Source: Klebsormidium nitens (Eukaryota; Streptophyta; Klebsormidiophyceae; Klebsormidiales; Klebsormidiaceae). From it: 64,000 bases of DNA. Below, in pieces: positions 45,905 through 57,569 of the stretch. The notes below the pieces were generated by a model, which saw only the letters and a list, made by a program, of their open reading frames with translations, made no database searches and was not told the DNA's origin. The stretch spans positions 62,001 through 126,000 of the forward strand of contig DF237030.1 of the NCBI GenBank assembly GCA_000708835.1, read 5' to 3'. The first letter of the stretch is position 1, and every line of letters begins with the position of its first letter. The translations under genes and the position numbers were made by a program.

Positions 45905-48900
45905 ATGGCAGGTGTTGGACCAGGTTCTTCAGGCAGGGGCAATGGCCGCCCTCAGAATTCTGGGCGTCAACCTGGACTGACAAGCATTGACGACCAAGGT
46001 GAGGATTCGTCTGGAGCCTTTCAGGTTCTGAACACCTTAATGAATGGGATGACTGTCTGATTGTAGGCGGTCTGGGGCGCGCTAACCTTCTACGCCCTTT
46101 TACAAGTTATGTTACAGGTCCTTATCATAATGATCTCTTGTGAGCCTCATCTTCCCCCCACAGTTTTCCAATAGAGGTTTTCAAGCATGATAGGTCCTGA
46201 ACATGCCACCTTCTCAAGAGTGGCGCAAGCAGGCTGTCATTGCTTTGTGCAGCAAGTGGTAGGGCAAAGCTACGGCCATGGTTGTTGCGCATTCCGCAAG
46301 CGCAGCTCAAAGCTCAAAGCATCAGACAGGTACCTCACACATTATCGTCAGCATCTGTCCTTCAGTGCACTCTCCTTCAGCACAGTGTCGATACTGCAAA
46401 CTCTCCCTTAGCAGTCGTTATTACCTGCAGATGCGTCAATCGCAGAGCTGCAAGAACTGTACGCAAACCTGCGGGAGCATTCTCGGACGTACCAGGGGGC
46501 AGAGCTCGGTGGCGCATCGCCATCTGCCCCCGTCCACTCTTCTCGTTCCGGCGCTGGCGCGGCACGCAGCGATGAGAACAGCGTGGGGGAGAGTCTGGAG
46601 GAGGGGATTGAGGACAAGAAAAAGAAGCTACCAAAGGACCAGGTCAAGGAGTTGGAGGCAATGTTTCAGTCGGGGTATACGGGGGCTCCAGGTGAGACGG
46701 GTCTTGCTCAAAGTGAGTCGTTGCATGTCCGCTGGAGAACCAGAGAACGGGGTCAGAATGGTGTTGGTTACAACTTTGCTCGCTGGTAATGTTCAAACCA
46801 GTGCGGCAGCTCACGAAGTCCATTTTCTGGGTCTGTCAGCTTAAACCTAACACGAGAGTTGGTCAAGGTAGTCGAGGACCAGCCTCACATCCACGACAGG
46901 AGTTGCTCCAACCCCTGGCTGTAAAACGGCTGGCCGTTTTCAACGTTTCTTGCTCTGGCGGGGGTGCTTATTGCGTGCGGTTGCAGGCTTGCAAGTTTGG
47001 GCATTGCTTCGTATACTAAGCCTGAGAAGATGAGAGGTCAAGCCCTCTTTTGAGAGGTAATCTCGACCCCCAACTAAGATTCGTCTGTGCTTCTGTGTGC
47101 AAATTACGTCCTACAAGGCCTGGCATGATAGGCATCTGGATTTACTTGGTCGTTTTGCAATGAAAGTGATGGTCAAAGCTTCAAACTGAGGGTCATTTGT
47201 AGGACATTGTTGTATCATTTTTTTTGGTGCAAGTCTAGCATGTTGGTTCCGCTAAATGCTGCAGATCTGTGTGCTTGATTTTTCCACGGGTGCTCGATTT
47301 TCCTGCTTCAAGCCAACACAAAAGTCCATCGAGCCAGCTCAGGAAGGTGTTTTGGACTCCTGATGCACCAAGCAGGAAGAGGTGGTGCAAGTATTCGCCC
47401 TGCTTTGCTCACTTAGCCAGACATTGAGCCCTCTTCCATTGGTGGATTTTGACCCCCAACTGAGATCTGATTGTGCTTCTGTATCTGAAGTGAATACTGG
47501 GAGTCTTGACAAGCTAAGCATGTGGGACTCTTTGGTCCTTTTGCAAAGACAATGATGGTCGAAGCTCCAAACTGAGGGTTATATGCTGGATATGGTTCTA
47601 TCACCTCTGTTGGTGCAAGTCTCAGTTTGCTGCAGATCTGATTGCTTGGATTCTGCACGGCTGTTCGTTTCTCCTGATACAACCTGGCACGACAATGCAC
47701 TGAAGCTGCTCAAAAAGGTGTCTTAGACGAGTGATGCGTCAAGGAGGACGAGGTTCAAGAAGGCTACGGTTTTGCTGTTTACCAAGCCATAAGCATGCTT
47801 TTGGTATGGAAAAACCCTTCAAGGATCAGATCTGATGCTGGATACCAACTGAGGGCATGCTTGGGCTTTAGGTTTTTGTGCTAGTGCAAGAGAGCGTCTC
47901 CCCTGATCTTGCACAAATTCCGTACCACGAAGATGGACATTTGTGGAACATAAGTAACCCAAGAACTGTCCCCCATCATTCTTCGTCCTTTGAGTGCCTA
48001 AGGTTCAACTGGACAAGAATGCAGAACGCTGAAGGAGGCCTTCGTTGGCCCCAGAGTACCGTTTAAAAGAATGTTGTTTGGCCCTTTTCCAGCTTGTGAG
48101 ATTTTTCACTTCTCTGTGCTTGTTGTAATCTGGACGATACTGGCAGCTTTGATCTGTATGCATGAGTCGTGTTCTGCTTTGCTTTAGCTGCAGCTGAACC
48201 ACTCGTCCAATCAGTGCAAGACAGGGTATCTCTTCTGACACTTCTCTATCATCTCTGAGAGGTCTGATACACACTTTCAACTTCAAAGCAAGGGCACTGA
48301 AGCAACCATGCTTCTCCTTGCAACCCTCACAGAGCGCTCAGTTGATGCATCATTATCCTTTGGCCTGCAAGAGCTCTCATCTAAGATCAAGCCAGAACAT
48401 ACCTGAACGCCAAATTGACTGCAACACTCATCACCAAGGCACTTTTATGATACAGCAACACCTTCCCATAGCCGAGGAACGTTGAACAAAGTTCAAAACC
48501 TTTCTCTCTCTCCTGTACGTGTTGACCACCTAAGACATCAACCAACGGACGGCACTGAAGTTCTTCAAAGTTCGTCAATACCTCCTAAAAACATCAACCG
48601 ATCCAGGGCACTGGAGGCCTCCCAAGTCCACAACTGTAAAGAATCTCTTACCGCATCACTGATGGCCGGAGTACCAGCGGCAAGAAGATATGCAAGAGGC
48701 ATTGCAAGGTCTTCCTGTGTGCTTCCATTTTCAAGATTTTGACAAACTTTTATCCGTTCTCTTTTGCAGAGGGCCGGAGTGCCATTGGCAAGAAAATGTG
48801 CATAACAGAGCGCCAGGTGGCGATCTGGTTTCAGAACCGGCGGGCGCGCCAACGGAGCAAGCAGCTGGGGAATGACTTTGAGATGCTCAAGAAAGACTTC

Positions 48901-50294
48901 CGAATGGTCTTCCTCGAGAACCAGGTCATGCGCAAAGAGGTGACTTGCGCTGCTCTGGTTCTTCTTTCAACATCTAGATTATCTCGTGCACTATTTTTGT
49001 GCACTAGTTGGTCAACTACGAGCAGAGGAGTGATCAGAAGCAGCTTGCTTTTTGAAGAAAGAAGCAAGCCTCCTCAGTAAAGCATCCGTTTTCGAAACGA
49101 AGAAGAAGCGGTCGGATGACCCTGTTGTGTGGAATCGGGAATGCTTATCGGCTTGCGCAACTTACTCTTCGTGGCAAAGGTGTCGCTGTAATCAGAAATG
49201 CTGGTTCAGTCTCCCCAGTCTGAAGAATCTCGGTCTAAAATCGCTGCGGACCCACTCTCCCTTCAACCAGGTCATCAGAGGTCCTGTCAAGGAAACGGTT
49301 TTTACCTTGCTTCAGCGTGTTTTGCATACCCATTTCCCTTCAAAAACAGTCGTTGTCAGTTTTGAACACTTCTCTTGGACGGCTCGACGATCAGATGCCC
49401 CTCTAACGCATGCAGAGAAAGAAGCGCTTACCGATCCTCTCCATTGCGGTCATGTTAAGGACTCACAACACGCCATCACCACCGTCTCTCGACCAATACT
49501 ATTCTTCCGAAGGCTGTTCATCCACTTGGCGAACGATATTGTAGCTGTCAAATTAAGCAAAATGAAAAGGTTCCCCTCGTTAAGAGCTCTGAGAAGGAGG
49601 AGCATCATTCTTGTATGCACTGCCGTTTTTTCTGCAATCCAGCCTCGTCCTCACACGGCTTCTTATTCCGCTGCAGTTGGCTGAGCTGCGGGCTCGAGTC
49701 GCCGAAACCGACCCCTCCGGTCTGCTCCAAGCGCAGCCGCCCTTAGAAATGGCCGCTCCGGCCGCGCCTGCGTACTCCGACTTTCGAATCCCAAGCCCCG
49801 GCAAGCGTACCAGTTTAGATCGACCGCATCACCCAGGGGGAGAGGGACTGCGGGAGCGGCAAAGTTTAGATGACGTCGAGTATCTTCCCCGGTTGAAGCG
49901 AGCGAGGCTGTATCAGTCGGAAGGGGGTCCGTTCCCCGGGGGTAACTTCGGCCACCCAAACCGGAGTCTCGAACCCGAGCCCGGAGGTTTGAACCGGCAA
50001 CCATCCAGCGGGCTACTAGACGCTGTGGTCGCACAGGCGAATGTGTCGCCATTGCCGGGAAGTGGAGGTCTGGATTTTTTAGATGAGAGAGAGGCTCGAC
50101 AAGACCTGGACGCGGCATTGCTCGGGCCGGGTCACGAAGGGCGGTTAGAGCTTGGGTTACGGGGTAACAACACGGGGTGGGCCCCGCAAAGGCAGTTTTT
50201 TGACGTGCTCGGAAACGCCGGGGAGCGAGGGGATGAGTTAGAAGATGACCAAATAGAGCCTCCGCGCAGAGATCGAGACCCGGATGGCTGGTAA
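45905..50294 (+). CDS. HD-Zip transcription factor (homeodomain plus leucine zipper)
   Basis: Exons 45905-45998, 46431-46691, 48770-48939 and 49677-50294 total 1143 nt, 380 aa, all phases matching. The homeodomain spans exons 2-3: KKKKLPKDQVKELEAMFQSG, then the turn and recognition helix ERQVAIWFQNRRAR, with the spacing of plant HD-Zip proteins. The zipper follows at once, as the family requires: heptad positions L-L-V-M-L from KQLGNDFEML into the last exon (LAELRARV). Family role: nuclear, dimeric DNA binding. The usual Trp after NRRAR in HD-Zip I is Gln here (RARQRSK), so the subclass is uncertain. The 5' part is Gly/Ser-rich and the C-terminal 190 residues are Pro/Gly/Asp-rich without a START domain, arguing against HD-Zip III/IV. 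Intron 2 (2.1 kb) holds a large tandem duplication. Confidence 0.9.
47040..47800 (+). repeat. ~386-bp tandem duplication in HD-Zip intron 2
   Basis: Two diverged copies start near GAGCCCTCTT/GACCCCCAACT (47065 and 47451, offset 386 bp). Both run through TTTTGCAA, ATGATGGTC, AACTGAGGGT, TTGGTGCAAGTCT, TGCTGCAGATCTG and TGATGC-CAAG blocks in the same order. A shorter third fragment (ACTGAGGGCATG, GTGCTAGTGCAAG) follows at about 47845-47895. Confidence 0.85.
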
Positions 50295-51653
50295 CACTAT
50301 GTGAACTTGGCAGCAACAAGCGCGGCTCTTACAAGGGCCGAACGTCCATTCGGATAGCGCATTCAAGCAAATAATCAGCTAGAGCAACATCTGCATATTT
50401 CAGCTTGCTGTACAGTAAACAGGGATGTTCAGCTTCGTGCCTTTAGGACTTGCATGATGAGCATTGATCGACAGCTAGGAGTTGCTTTTAAAGCTGGGCG
50501 ACATTAGTTTTATTTGGGCTGCAAGGTAACTTTGACATTGACAAGAATTTAGCGCTTGCTTAGGTTTTTTCAAGTTATTGATCAAGTGCTTAATCAATGA
50601 GTTGCAGTTATGGTGACCCTTGGCATTGGGCCCGCAGTTCTTACCAGAATCGCGATTGTATGCGGATGTACGCACTGCTCTTTGCACTCATCTTGAATCC
50701 CGGCCATATAAGGCGCCGTGCACTTGCCGGGTCCTTAGGGAACGCTTTTTGTAGCAAAATACCCGCTATAGGCGCGTGGCCGCGGTGCCTGCTGCAGCAG
50801 TGACGGTGACGTACTGTGCAATGATGCCTGCTATATGGTCTAGGGCGGCGCATGAAATCGACTTCATGAATGATTATTCGGAAGCTGCATGCATTAAAAA
50901 TTCATGATGCAATTTTGCATGATCGAGTAAATATACGCAGCCCAATATCTACCGGCAAGCTATAGACTTAGTCTGTAGAGCTGGCCGGTGCATGATCCGG
51001 GTAATGTAGCAATTATGATATTCTTCTATAGCCTGGACGCATGGTCACGTTGCATATGCAATATATATGCCAGTGGATCACAATGATACATATATATAAT
51101 TTTGTGCAGTTTCCCTTCATAATTAAAATTAGTGTTACACTGCTGCGCACCATCGCGGTCTATTTATAATCTCTCATGCATATTGAACGGAGCTTGACCA
51201 TGCAATGCATGCACGTGCCATTCGGACTGATGCAAGTGCAATAATACCATCTATCCCGACTGCAAAGCCATAGCTAGCTTCTCCGACATATGCAAGCACA
51301 TTAAGTTAAGTCCAACCAATTTCGCGTACGGTATTGAAATGTCCTTAGGTCGGACATATGCAATTACGATTACGTCTTGATTATTTCTTGAGTGATATAA
51401 ATGTCACTGACTTTGTGACGACTAGTAAAGGTGGAGACCGGACGTGCAATCGGCCTTTAGGGCATCATGCACTCAAATGCCAGCCGACAGTGACATACCT
51501 CATCGCGCACTGGATTGTTTTACAAGTTCAGTCAAGCTTTATCCGATTTAAGACGCGAGTTTCGGAAGACTACTTCTTGCAAGGCATTGAAAGGCTATCT
51601 GATATCAGTACGTTCCCGGATGAACATTCCAAATGTGAACATTATGGCGGACC
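50295..51653. other. Convergent 3'-3' intergenic gap with a palindrome-rich island
   Basis: The gap lies between the 3' ends of HD-Zip and TenA-2. No gene is supported. About 50820-51310 is strongly AT-rich with many GCATGCAT, TGCATATGCA, ATATATAT and TAGCTAGC palindromes, the most pronounced of the four convergent islands. Confidence 0.6.
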
Positions 51654-54326
51654 TCACAGGCCAGGCTGGGCTGCAAAGAAGTCAAGCTCCAAGAGCATGG
51701 CCGTCCGGTAAGTTGGCGAAAGGGCTTCGAACGACGTGTCTTGTCCGCAAACGCTATCGAGGACCGCTTCCAATTTAGAAGCCGAAGCCTGCACGAGAGA
51801 TTGTGCACGACACCGATGCAGTCAGTAGGAACGTCTCTGTGGCAATCCAAAAAAGTTTGATCTGTCGAACATGGGAGCAGGCCCCACACGAAGCCGACTT
51901 TCTGGCCAGTTCGATGGTATCAACTAAATGCGCTCTGCCAGAAAGTCCCATCTGGAAATAGTCGAGCTCAAAATATGAATTTGTGGCCACAGGTCCCGGG
52001 CACTCCCTACACGGCCAAGTCGCCGGGGTTGCCAAATCTCGGTTTAAGGTATGCGTCGACAACTCTATAGAGCTCGTCTCGCGATTCTTCAGACCGATGG
52101 GATTACTTCGGTTGATCAGGTGCAAACCAAACGACAGAGGTGGGTCATACTTCCGCTGAAAAGAATGTGGACATTTGTGAACGTGGACCAGAGACAAGAG
52201 GCTGGAGACCTTAGAGATTTCGATTGATGCGTACACAACGCAGAGACCGTCAACAGGAGTTTGTGTGTCAAGGCGAGAGGCATGCTTCCTTCGGGGATGT
52301 GCAGAACTGATGGATCGCCACCTGCCTGACGAAGTGACAAACGGTTTTCCATTTCTTCTTCTGAGGACTCTAGGATGGACCCAATGCCGTGGTAGCCTTA
52401 GAGCAGACACCCGTTCAAGCAGATTGCGATAGCTTCCTGATTCGAATAGCTCGCTCCAAATCAAAGCGTCGGTACAAAGTCGTTGAACACATGCTGGCAT
52501 CCCAACGACCATCTACTGCTTCGACGGCTTTCATTTTGGATACTGAGCCACAACCTCCGACAGTAACAGCAAGCAGAACCCCAAGCAAGCCCCACCTGAA
52601 AGTCTTGCGACGCGTACGTTTCGATCCACTCCCGGTAAGGATGCCCCGTCAGGTCCCGCCCCCGCCGCAACTCCGTGCCGAGAAAGGCGTACAGCCGCAT
52701 GCACGGTACCAACGCAGCAATCATTCTCGCAGCATCATGATCCAACGTGTCCCCTGCTACTCTATTTTTGCTTTTTACCTCTGTGATTTGACTGTCACGA
52801 CTTGAGCCACCTTCGGTTGTGTGATTATTTATGTCTGCCCTTTCTTGGAGGGCTCCGTTTGCCGTTCGTGCTTCCAACTCGCTTCGTGAATCCCTTTCAC
52901 TCTCCCCCTCCCCAATCACCTTTCCGTTAGCCTCCCAGTCCGCCCCGTTGGAGCCGTTTGACAATACCGTCTGAGTTGACTGTGATTCGTTAGCGCCATT
53001 CTCAGGAGGGCTGGAAGCAGTGACTGTGGTACTTCCTGACGCTGCCCGCCGAAGAAAGTCAATGTAGTTCCTCGTTGCTGCGCTGGGTTGGGCGTAGTCC
53101 CCCAGGTCTATGTCCCAAGCCTGCGGCAGGTCGACAAGAAGAGGGTTGAACCCGGAAAGAAAGTCTGATTTCGCGCTGTTCTTTCTGATGACTAAATTGG
53201 CGTCCAGACAAAAGAAGCCTTGGTTGAACCCCTGCTTCGGTGGTCAAGCTTCTGAGCCAATCAGGTAGAGCAACGCTGACCGCAAGCGAAGGGAGCAAGC
53301 TGCTGCTTGAAAGGGGGGCGAGTTCAGTGGGGGAGAGGAGTTAAGTTGGTGTGGTGACAGGCCCCCGCTTCGAGTGCACTTGGGGTATTAGTTGAGTTGA
53401 TGCCAATATGAAGCGTTCAGGTTCTGCATGAGCAGAGTCGTAGTCAAAAGAAACTGCACTCCCTATTAATCTGGGGCTGCGACACGAAGCTGAGTCCCAA
53501 GAAGAAACAATCAGCAGCCCACCAACACAAGGGCTGATGGAGTAGATCTACGACGGATGAAACCGTGCAAGAGTACGGTTTTGTAACCCCCAGGTGGAAT
53601 GACAGCTGTACAGCCAAGATCAAGGGACGCTTTTCTGTCAAGGTGCTGACGTCTGCGAACGCTGCCAGACTGAGGGGAAATGTGGCTAAAACCTGTGCAC
53701 ACTGGGCGTCGCACCACCTTCTTCATACAGGCTGTGGGTCTGCATTGATCTGTGAATTTTTTGTGGGCTTGTAAGGAGTGACGGGTGCGAAGAGCGGGTT
53801 GAAGAAGAGAAGTTGTTTTCCAGGGCTTGACTGAGCAGAATTGTCTATTCCACCTGCCGGCCTGAGCTTGCAGAGACCGTATGCACGTCTCCCGCAGGCT
53901 GAAAATAAAAACCCCAGGAGATAAAGTGGGGAGCTTCGAGAGGGCTGCCCCTCACCCCCCTGGTTCGATGGTCAAAAGTAAGCAGGGGGACATGTGCATA
54001 TATGTTACTTCTCTCACCTTCGCGTATCCAGCATGCATTCCTAGTTCCCGCAGCGCCGCATCCCGCAAATCTCGCAGCGCCCCTTTCGCATCAGCGTCGC
54101 TGACGCGCTCCTCCACAAGCTCGTACGTCTCACAAAATGCGGTCAAGAAGAATGCGTCCTGTGCAATGTAATGCTGGAAGGAGACCTTCTTCAGCGTTCC
54201 TGCCGCCAGCTGAGAAATGAAGGCACCAGTCAGCGCCTTGGTGGCAAGATCGGAGCAGGATTGCCAGAGCCTTTCTGAGATGGACGGAGGAGACACGTCG
54301 CCTTTGGGAAGCTCCCTGTTCATCAT
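51654..54326 (-). CDS. TenA/THI-4 family protein (TenA domain of plant TH2 type), copy 2
   Basis: Minus-strand exons 54018-54326 (309 nt), 52596-53120 (525 nt) and 51654-51788 (135 nt), all phase 0, give 322 aa. Start is the first ATG of an ATGATG pair. TenA landmarks: ISERLWQSCSDLATKAL, SFQHYIAQDAFFLTAFCETY, RNYIDFLRRAASG, AALVPCMRLYAFLGTEL, HPYREWI and TYRTAMLLELDFFAAQPGL. Catalytic Cys (VPC) and Glu (LELDFF) positions are kept. As in copy 1, a hydrophilic insert (about residues 134-218, Asn/Ser/Glu-rich) precedes the VPCMRLYAF helix and no HAD phosphatase follows. Exon 1 has exactly the same length as in copy 1 and both introns fall at the same places, so the two are paralogues in opposite orientation 34 kb apart. 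Inferred role: thiamin degradation-product salvage. Confidence 0.9.
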
Positions 54327-54785
54327 GTTGTGTTTCTGGCAGCCTAAAGCTGGCGCCAAGATCGCCAGCTGGGGACCAACATGTATGGAAAAACCTTTCC
54401 GGGAATGATGTTGCCTCCCTTGCGAAGACGGTTCAACGTAAGCTGGAACTTAGAAAAGTTGAACGTACACATGGCGCCCACACTTGTTTCTGAAAGAGCT
54501 CATTGCGCATTCATCTCCAGTTTGTGGCATTAGGGTTTGCCCTCAGCATTAGGGTTTCGTCCGCAATGCAGGGCTATCAGCTGGCATCAGCATTCATGAG
54601 AGTTTTGATTTCAAGTCCAGCTTCAAGGGGCGTTCATGAAGGAGGAGGCCGTTGCTGACAGCTGCATAAGTAAAGATGCGCCAGCAGAAAAGTCAGCATT
54701 CGAGTGAACTGGATTGCACGTCTCTGCCCACTTCAGCGATTCGCTTCTGAGTGGTACAGACGAGAGACATTCTGCTTTCGGAGAT
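54327..54785. promoter_or_regulatory. Shared divergent promoter of TenA-2 and the PhyH gene
   Basis: A 459-bp gap separates two opposite start codons. It contains two telo-boxes and no coding sequence that I can support. Confidence 0.6.
54530..54558 (-). promoter_or_regulatory. Two direct telo-boxes
   Basis: GCATTAGGGTTT occurs twice, with TTAGGGTTT at 54530-54538 and 54550-54558, each the complement of AAACCCTAA. They lie about 200 bp upstream of TenA-2 and 230 bp upstream of PhyH. Confidence 0.65.
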
Positions 54786-57569
54786 ATGGGCAAACGCATT
54801 GGTGGTGACTATGTTTGTGATGACGAGGACCGTGGCAAATTTGAAGCAGACGGCTATGTGCATCTCTCAGGGGTCCTCAGCCCCGAGGAGATTGCAGACA
54901 TTGAGAAAGAGTACATGAAGTTCATTGATAGGCAGATTCTGGTCGAAGGGCGGGACTTCTGCGACATGAGTGGGGATTACAGTAAACCGCTCAGCGAGTT
55001 CAGCATCGTGAACATCATGCTGCCAAGGAAATACCACCCCACCTTGAAGGACAATGTGTATGAGGTATGACAATCTTCCGCTCTCTTCAACGCCCATGAT
55101 TCGTTCGCTCGGCGTAGCGGAAGCAATTCTGAGCTTAGATTGAACCATGGTCATTGTCTGAAAGTGTGCCCTTTTTGGAACGCGTGGAATGTGAGTCTGC
55201 CAAGCAGGTCCTTGTCCAGCTGCATCTCTCCCTTTTGACAGCTGGCAACTCTTGGGTGTTGTGGTGTCTGGTTCGCAATGGAAGGGGCCGCTTGAGGGAG
55301 ATCAGCTGGCATTGCTGGTGATTGCTCTTCTCAACTAAAGTGGAGTGACACGGCTTCCTCTACTATAAGCTGTCTGAGACACTGAACTGCCCCTTAATCA
55401 GAACGCCCACTCATGTAAGGCTGTCCGAGAGGGAGTTCTGTCTCAACATCAAATGCGCTTGGACATCTTTAGAGACATCCTCTGCAAGCTCCCAGTCTGC
55501 AATTTTTTTGAATTGTGTTACAGGATCTCACACAATGGCTTCGCCTTGCATGGCTCCTCCAAGTTGCCTGACTCAACTTGAATTATGCCCTTGCAGAAAA
55601 AAGCCGCGTCCATTGCTGCCCAACTTTGTGGCCCTGATATGGTGTTGGACTATGACCGTAAGTGCCCTCTGACGACTGTCGCTCCTTTCCCTCAGCTTTG
55701 AAAGGGGTAGAGTTGCATCTAGCGGGCAGACGAGCACCTGTTACAAAAAGCGATTCTGGATTATTAAAACGCACTTCATGGCAATCATTGTGCCTAAGGT
55801 GAAAGGCTTAAATGCAACTGCGTGATACGTTTCCATGGTCACTCAAAACAAGTTTCAAACACTCCCTTGTATAAGTGACTGGCTTACCCCTGCCTGTCTA
55901 TGGAATTAGCTGGCCTTGTCAGAGGCTGTGTAGCGTAGCAGCTCTGCTGAAAAACTGTATCTCACATTCCGCTTCCGAGTCTTGGCGCATTCGTCTCTCA
56001 ATCTGCAAAAATTGAGGCGTTACTGCCATAAAACTCTACTTGAGCTCCGACACGCGCAACGTCCTCGTTGTGAACCTCCCCGTCATTCCTGAGAGCTACG
56101 TTGATACCACCTCTCAACCTCGTTAACTCCCCTCCAAGCAGCAACTTCCAGCAACCCCCTAGTTGCCCGTCATCTGCCCCTCAGCTCAGTCTCCCGCCCT
56201 TTGACTTCTCCACCCTCGCATTCGCCCCTTCTTTTGCATCCTTGTGGAACCAACCCCTCTTCCGTTTCCCCCCCTTCTCAGAGCTGCTGGCTAAGCCCCC
56301 CGGGAAGGCGGACGGCATCTTTGGCTGGCACCAAGATTTGGCATATTGGCCCATCACGCCAGACACAACGACCGCTTCCTTTTGGCTAGCAATTGACGAC
56401 TCCCGCACTGAAAACGGCTGCATCCGGTTCGTTCCGGGAACGCACCTCGAGCGGGAGCTTCGGAAGCACGCCCCGCCGTTTGGCGACCGGTGAGCCCGTT
56501 CACACCTCAGCGGGAGCCCGTTCACACTGTCCCCATTCCGGATGTGTTCGTAGCTTGATAAGAGCAAGTTCCTCTTAGAGAAGTCCGTTTACACCTTGCA
56601 TAGAGGACAGTCGACGTCGTATATCGTCTGAACCAACTTGTATAAAATACTCGTATCCAGTCCCGGGCCCACACTTCCCTGCTTAAGAAACGATGTGGCG
56701 TGGTTGATAACACAGCCCCTTGCAAATGTACTTTCATTCAGCGACTGTCTTCGGTTGAGTCGGATTGCGAAGCTTAAACGGACCACTCCTGTATCGGTCT
56801 GACGTACCTTAGGTCAGCCGTTCGTCTCGTCGCAGTAATCTTCTTTGAGACGGAACTATCATCTTATCCGACTTCAGACGACGTCAATCCAAAAAGAGGC
56901 CAGGAGAAGTACGAGAAATTTGTATGCATAGGGTCGAGGTTAAGGTTCGACGAAGCGTTTGATCATGGTTCCATTCAAGGACTTCACTTCACTGATGCTG
57001 TCAGGCGTATTGCCTGCTGCTGTTTACGAGTAAGCCGTCTTCCTTTTTGTTCCGTCTTGGAGTAGAAGCCTTCCACCGAGTACATCACCTTCATTACGCT
57101 TCGGTTTACCCTTGGAAAAGCGTAGCTCGAGAAGGTCTCCGTTCTGCTGCCAGCGGCGTATCTCTCATAAGATGCCTCTGTGACGGAGAGTAGACCTGGC
57201 ACAGCGGGGCAACAGGGTGCAGTAGATTCGTCACACTTTGTCACACCGGAACAAAGGATCGCTTCTCGGTGTTTGAAGTCTTTTTTTGTCGCTCGGCACA
57301 GGGACAAGTCGCACCTGCTGACGGCGGAGCTACAGGAGGGCGACCGCGTCGTTCCCGCCGAAATCAAACGGGGTGACGTCACAGTGCACCACGAGCGGAT
57401 CCTGCATGGATCGGGCCCGAACACGAGCCAGAGTAGTTGGCGCCGCGCTTACGTGATGGCGTTCCGGCGAAAGAGTACGGTGGAGGAAGAGCGGCGGCGG
57501 GGGTTCACTCACTCGCACAATGACAAGATGGAGGTTTTGACGAGCGTCGGCGAAGGCTACAATTCCTAG
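54786..57569 (+). CDS. Phytanoyl-CoA dioxygenase (PhyH) family Fe(II)/2-oxoglutarate oxygenase
   Basis: Exons 54786-55064, 55597-55657, 56282-56489 and 57302-57569 total 816 nt, 271 aa, all phases matching. PhyH enzymes hydroxylate small molecules using Fe(II), O2 and 2-oxoglutarate. The opening FEADGYVHLSGVLSPEEIAD is the typical PhyH start. The metal site reads WHQDLAYW (HxD) in exon 3, with the distal His in HHERILHGSGPN and a downstream Arg (SWRRAYVMAF) expected to hold 2-oxoglutarate. NGCIRFVPGTH is a conserved core. No signal peptide or transmembrane segment is seen, so it is probably cytosolic or peroxisomal; no clear C-terminal PTS1 (ends GYNS). The substrate cannot be told from sequence. 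Length is normal for the family. Confidence 0.9.

Noticed and set aside
51775-52512. A 245-codon open frame on the minus strand
   Set aside because: It lies almost entirely in the second intron of TenA-2 (51789-52595), has no family resemblance, and the TenA-2 frame joins cleanly across it.
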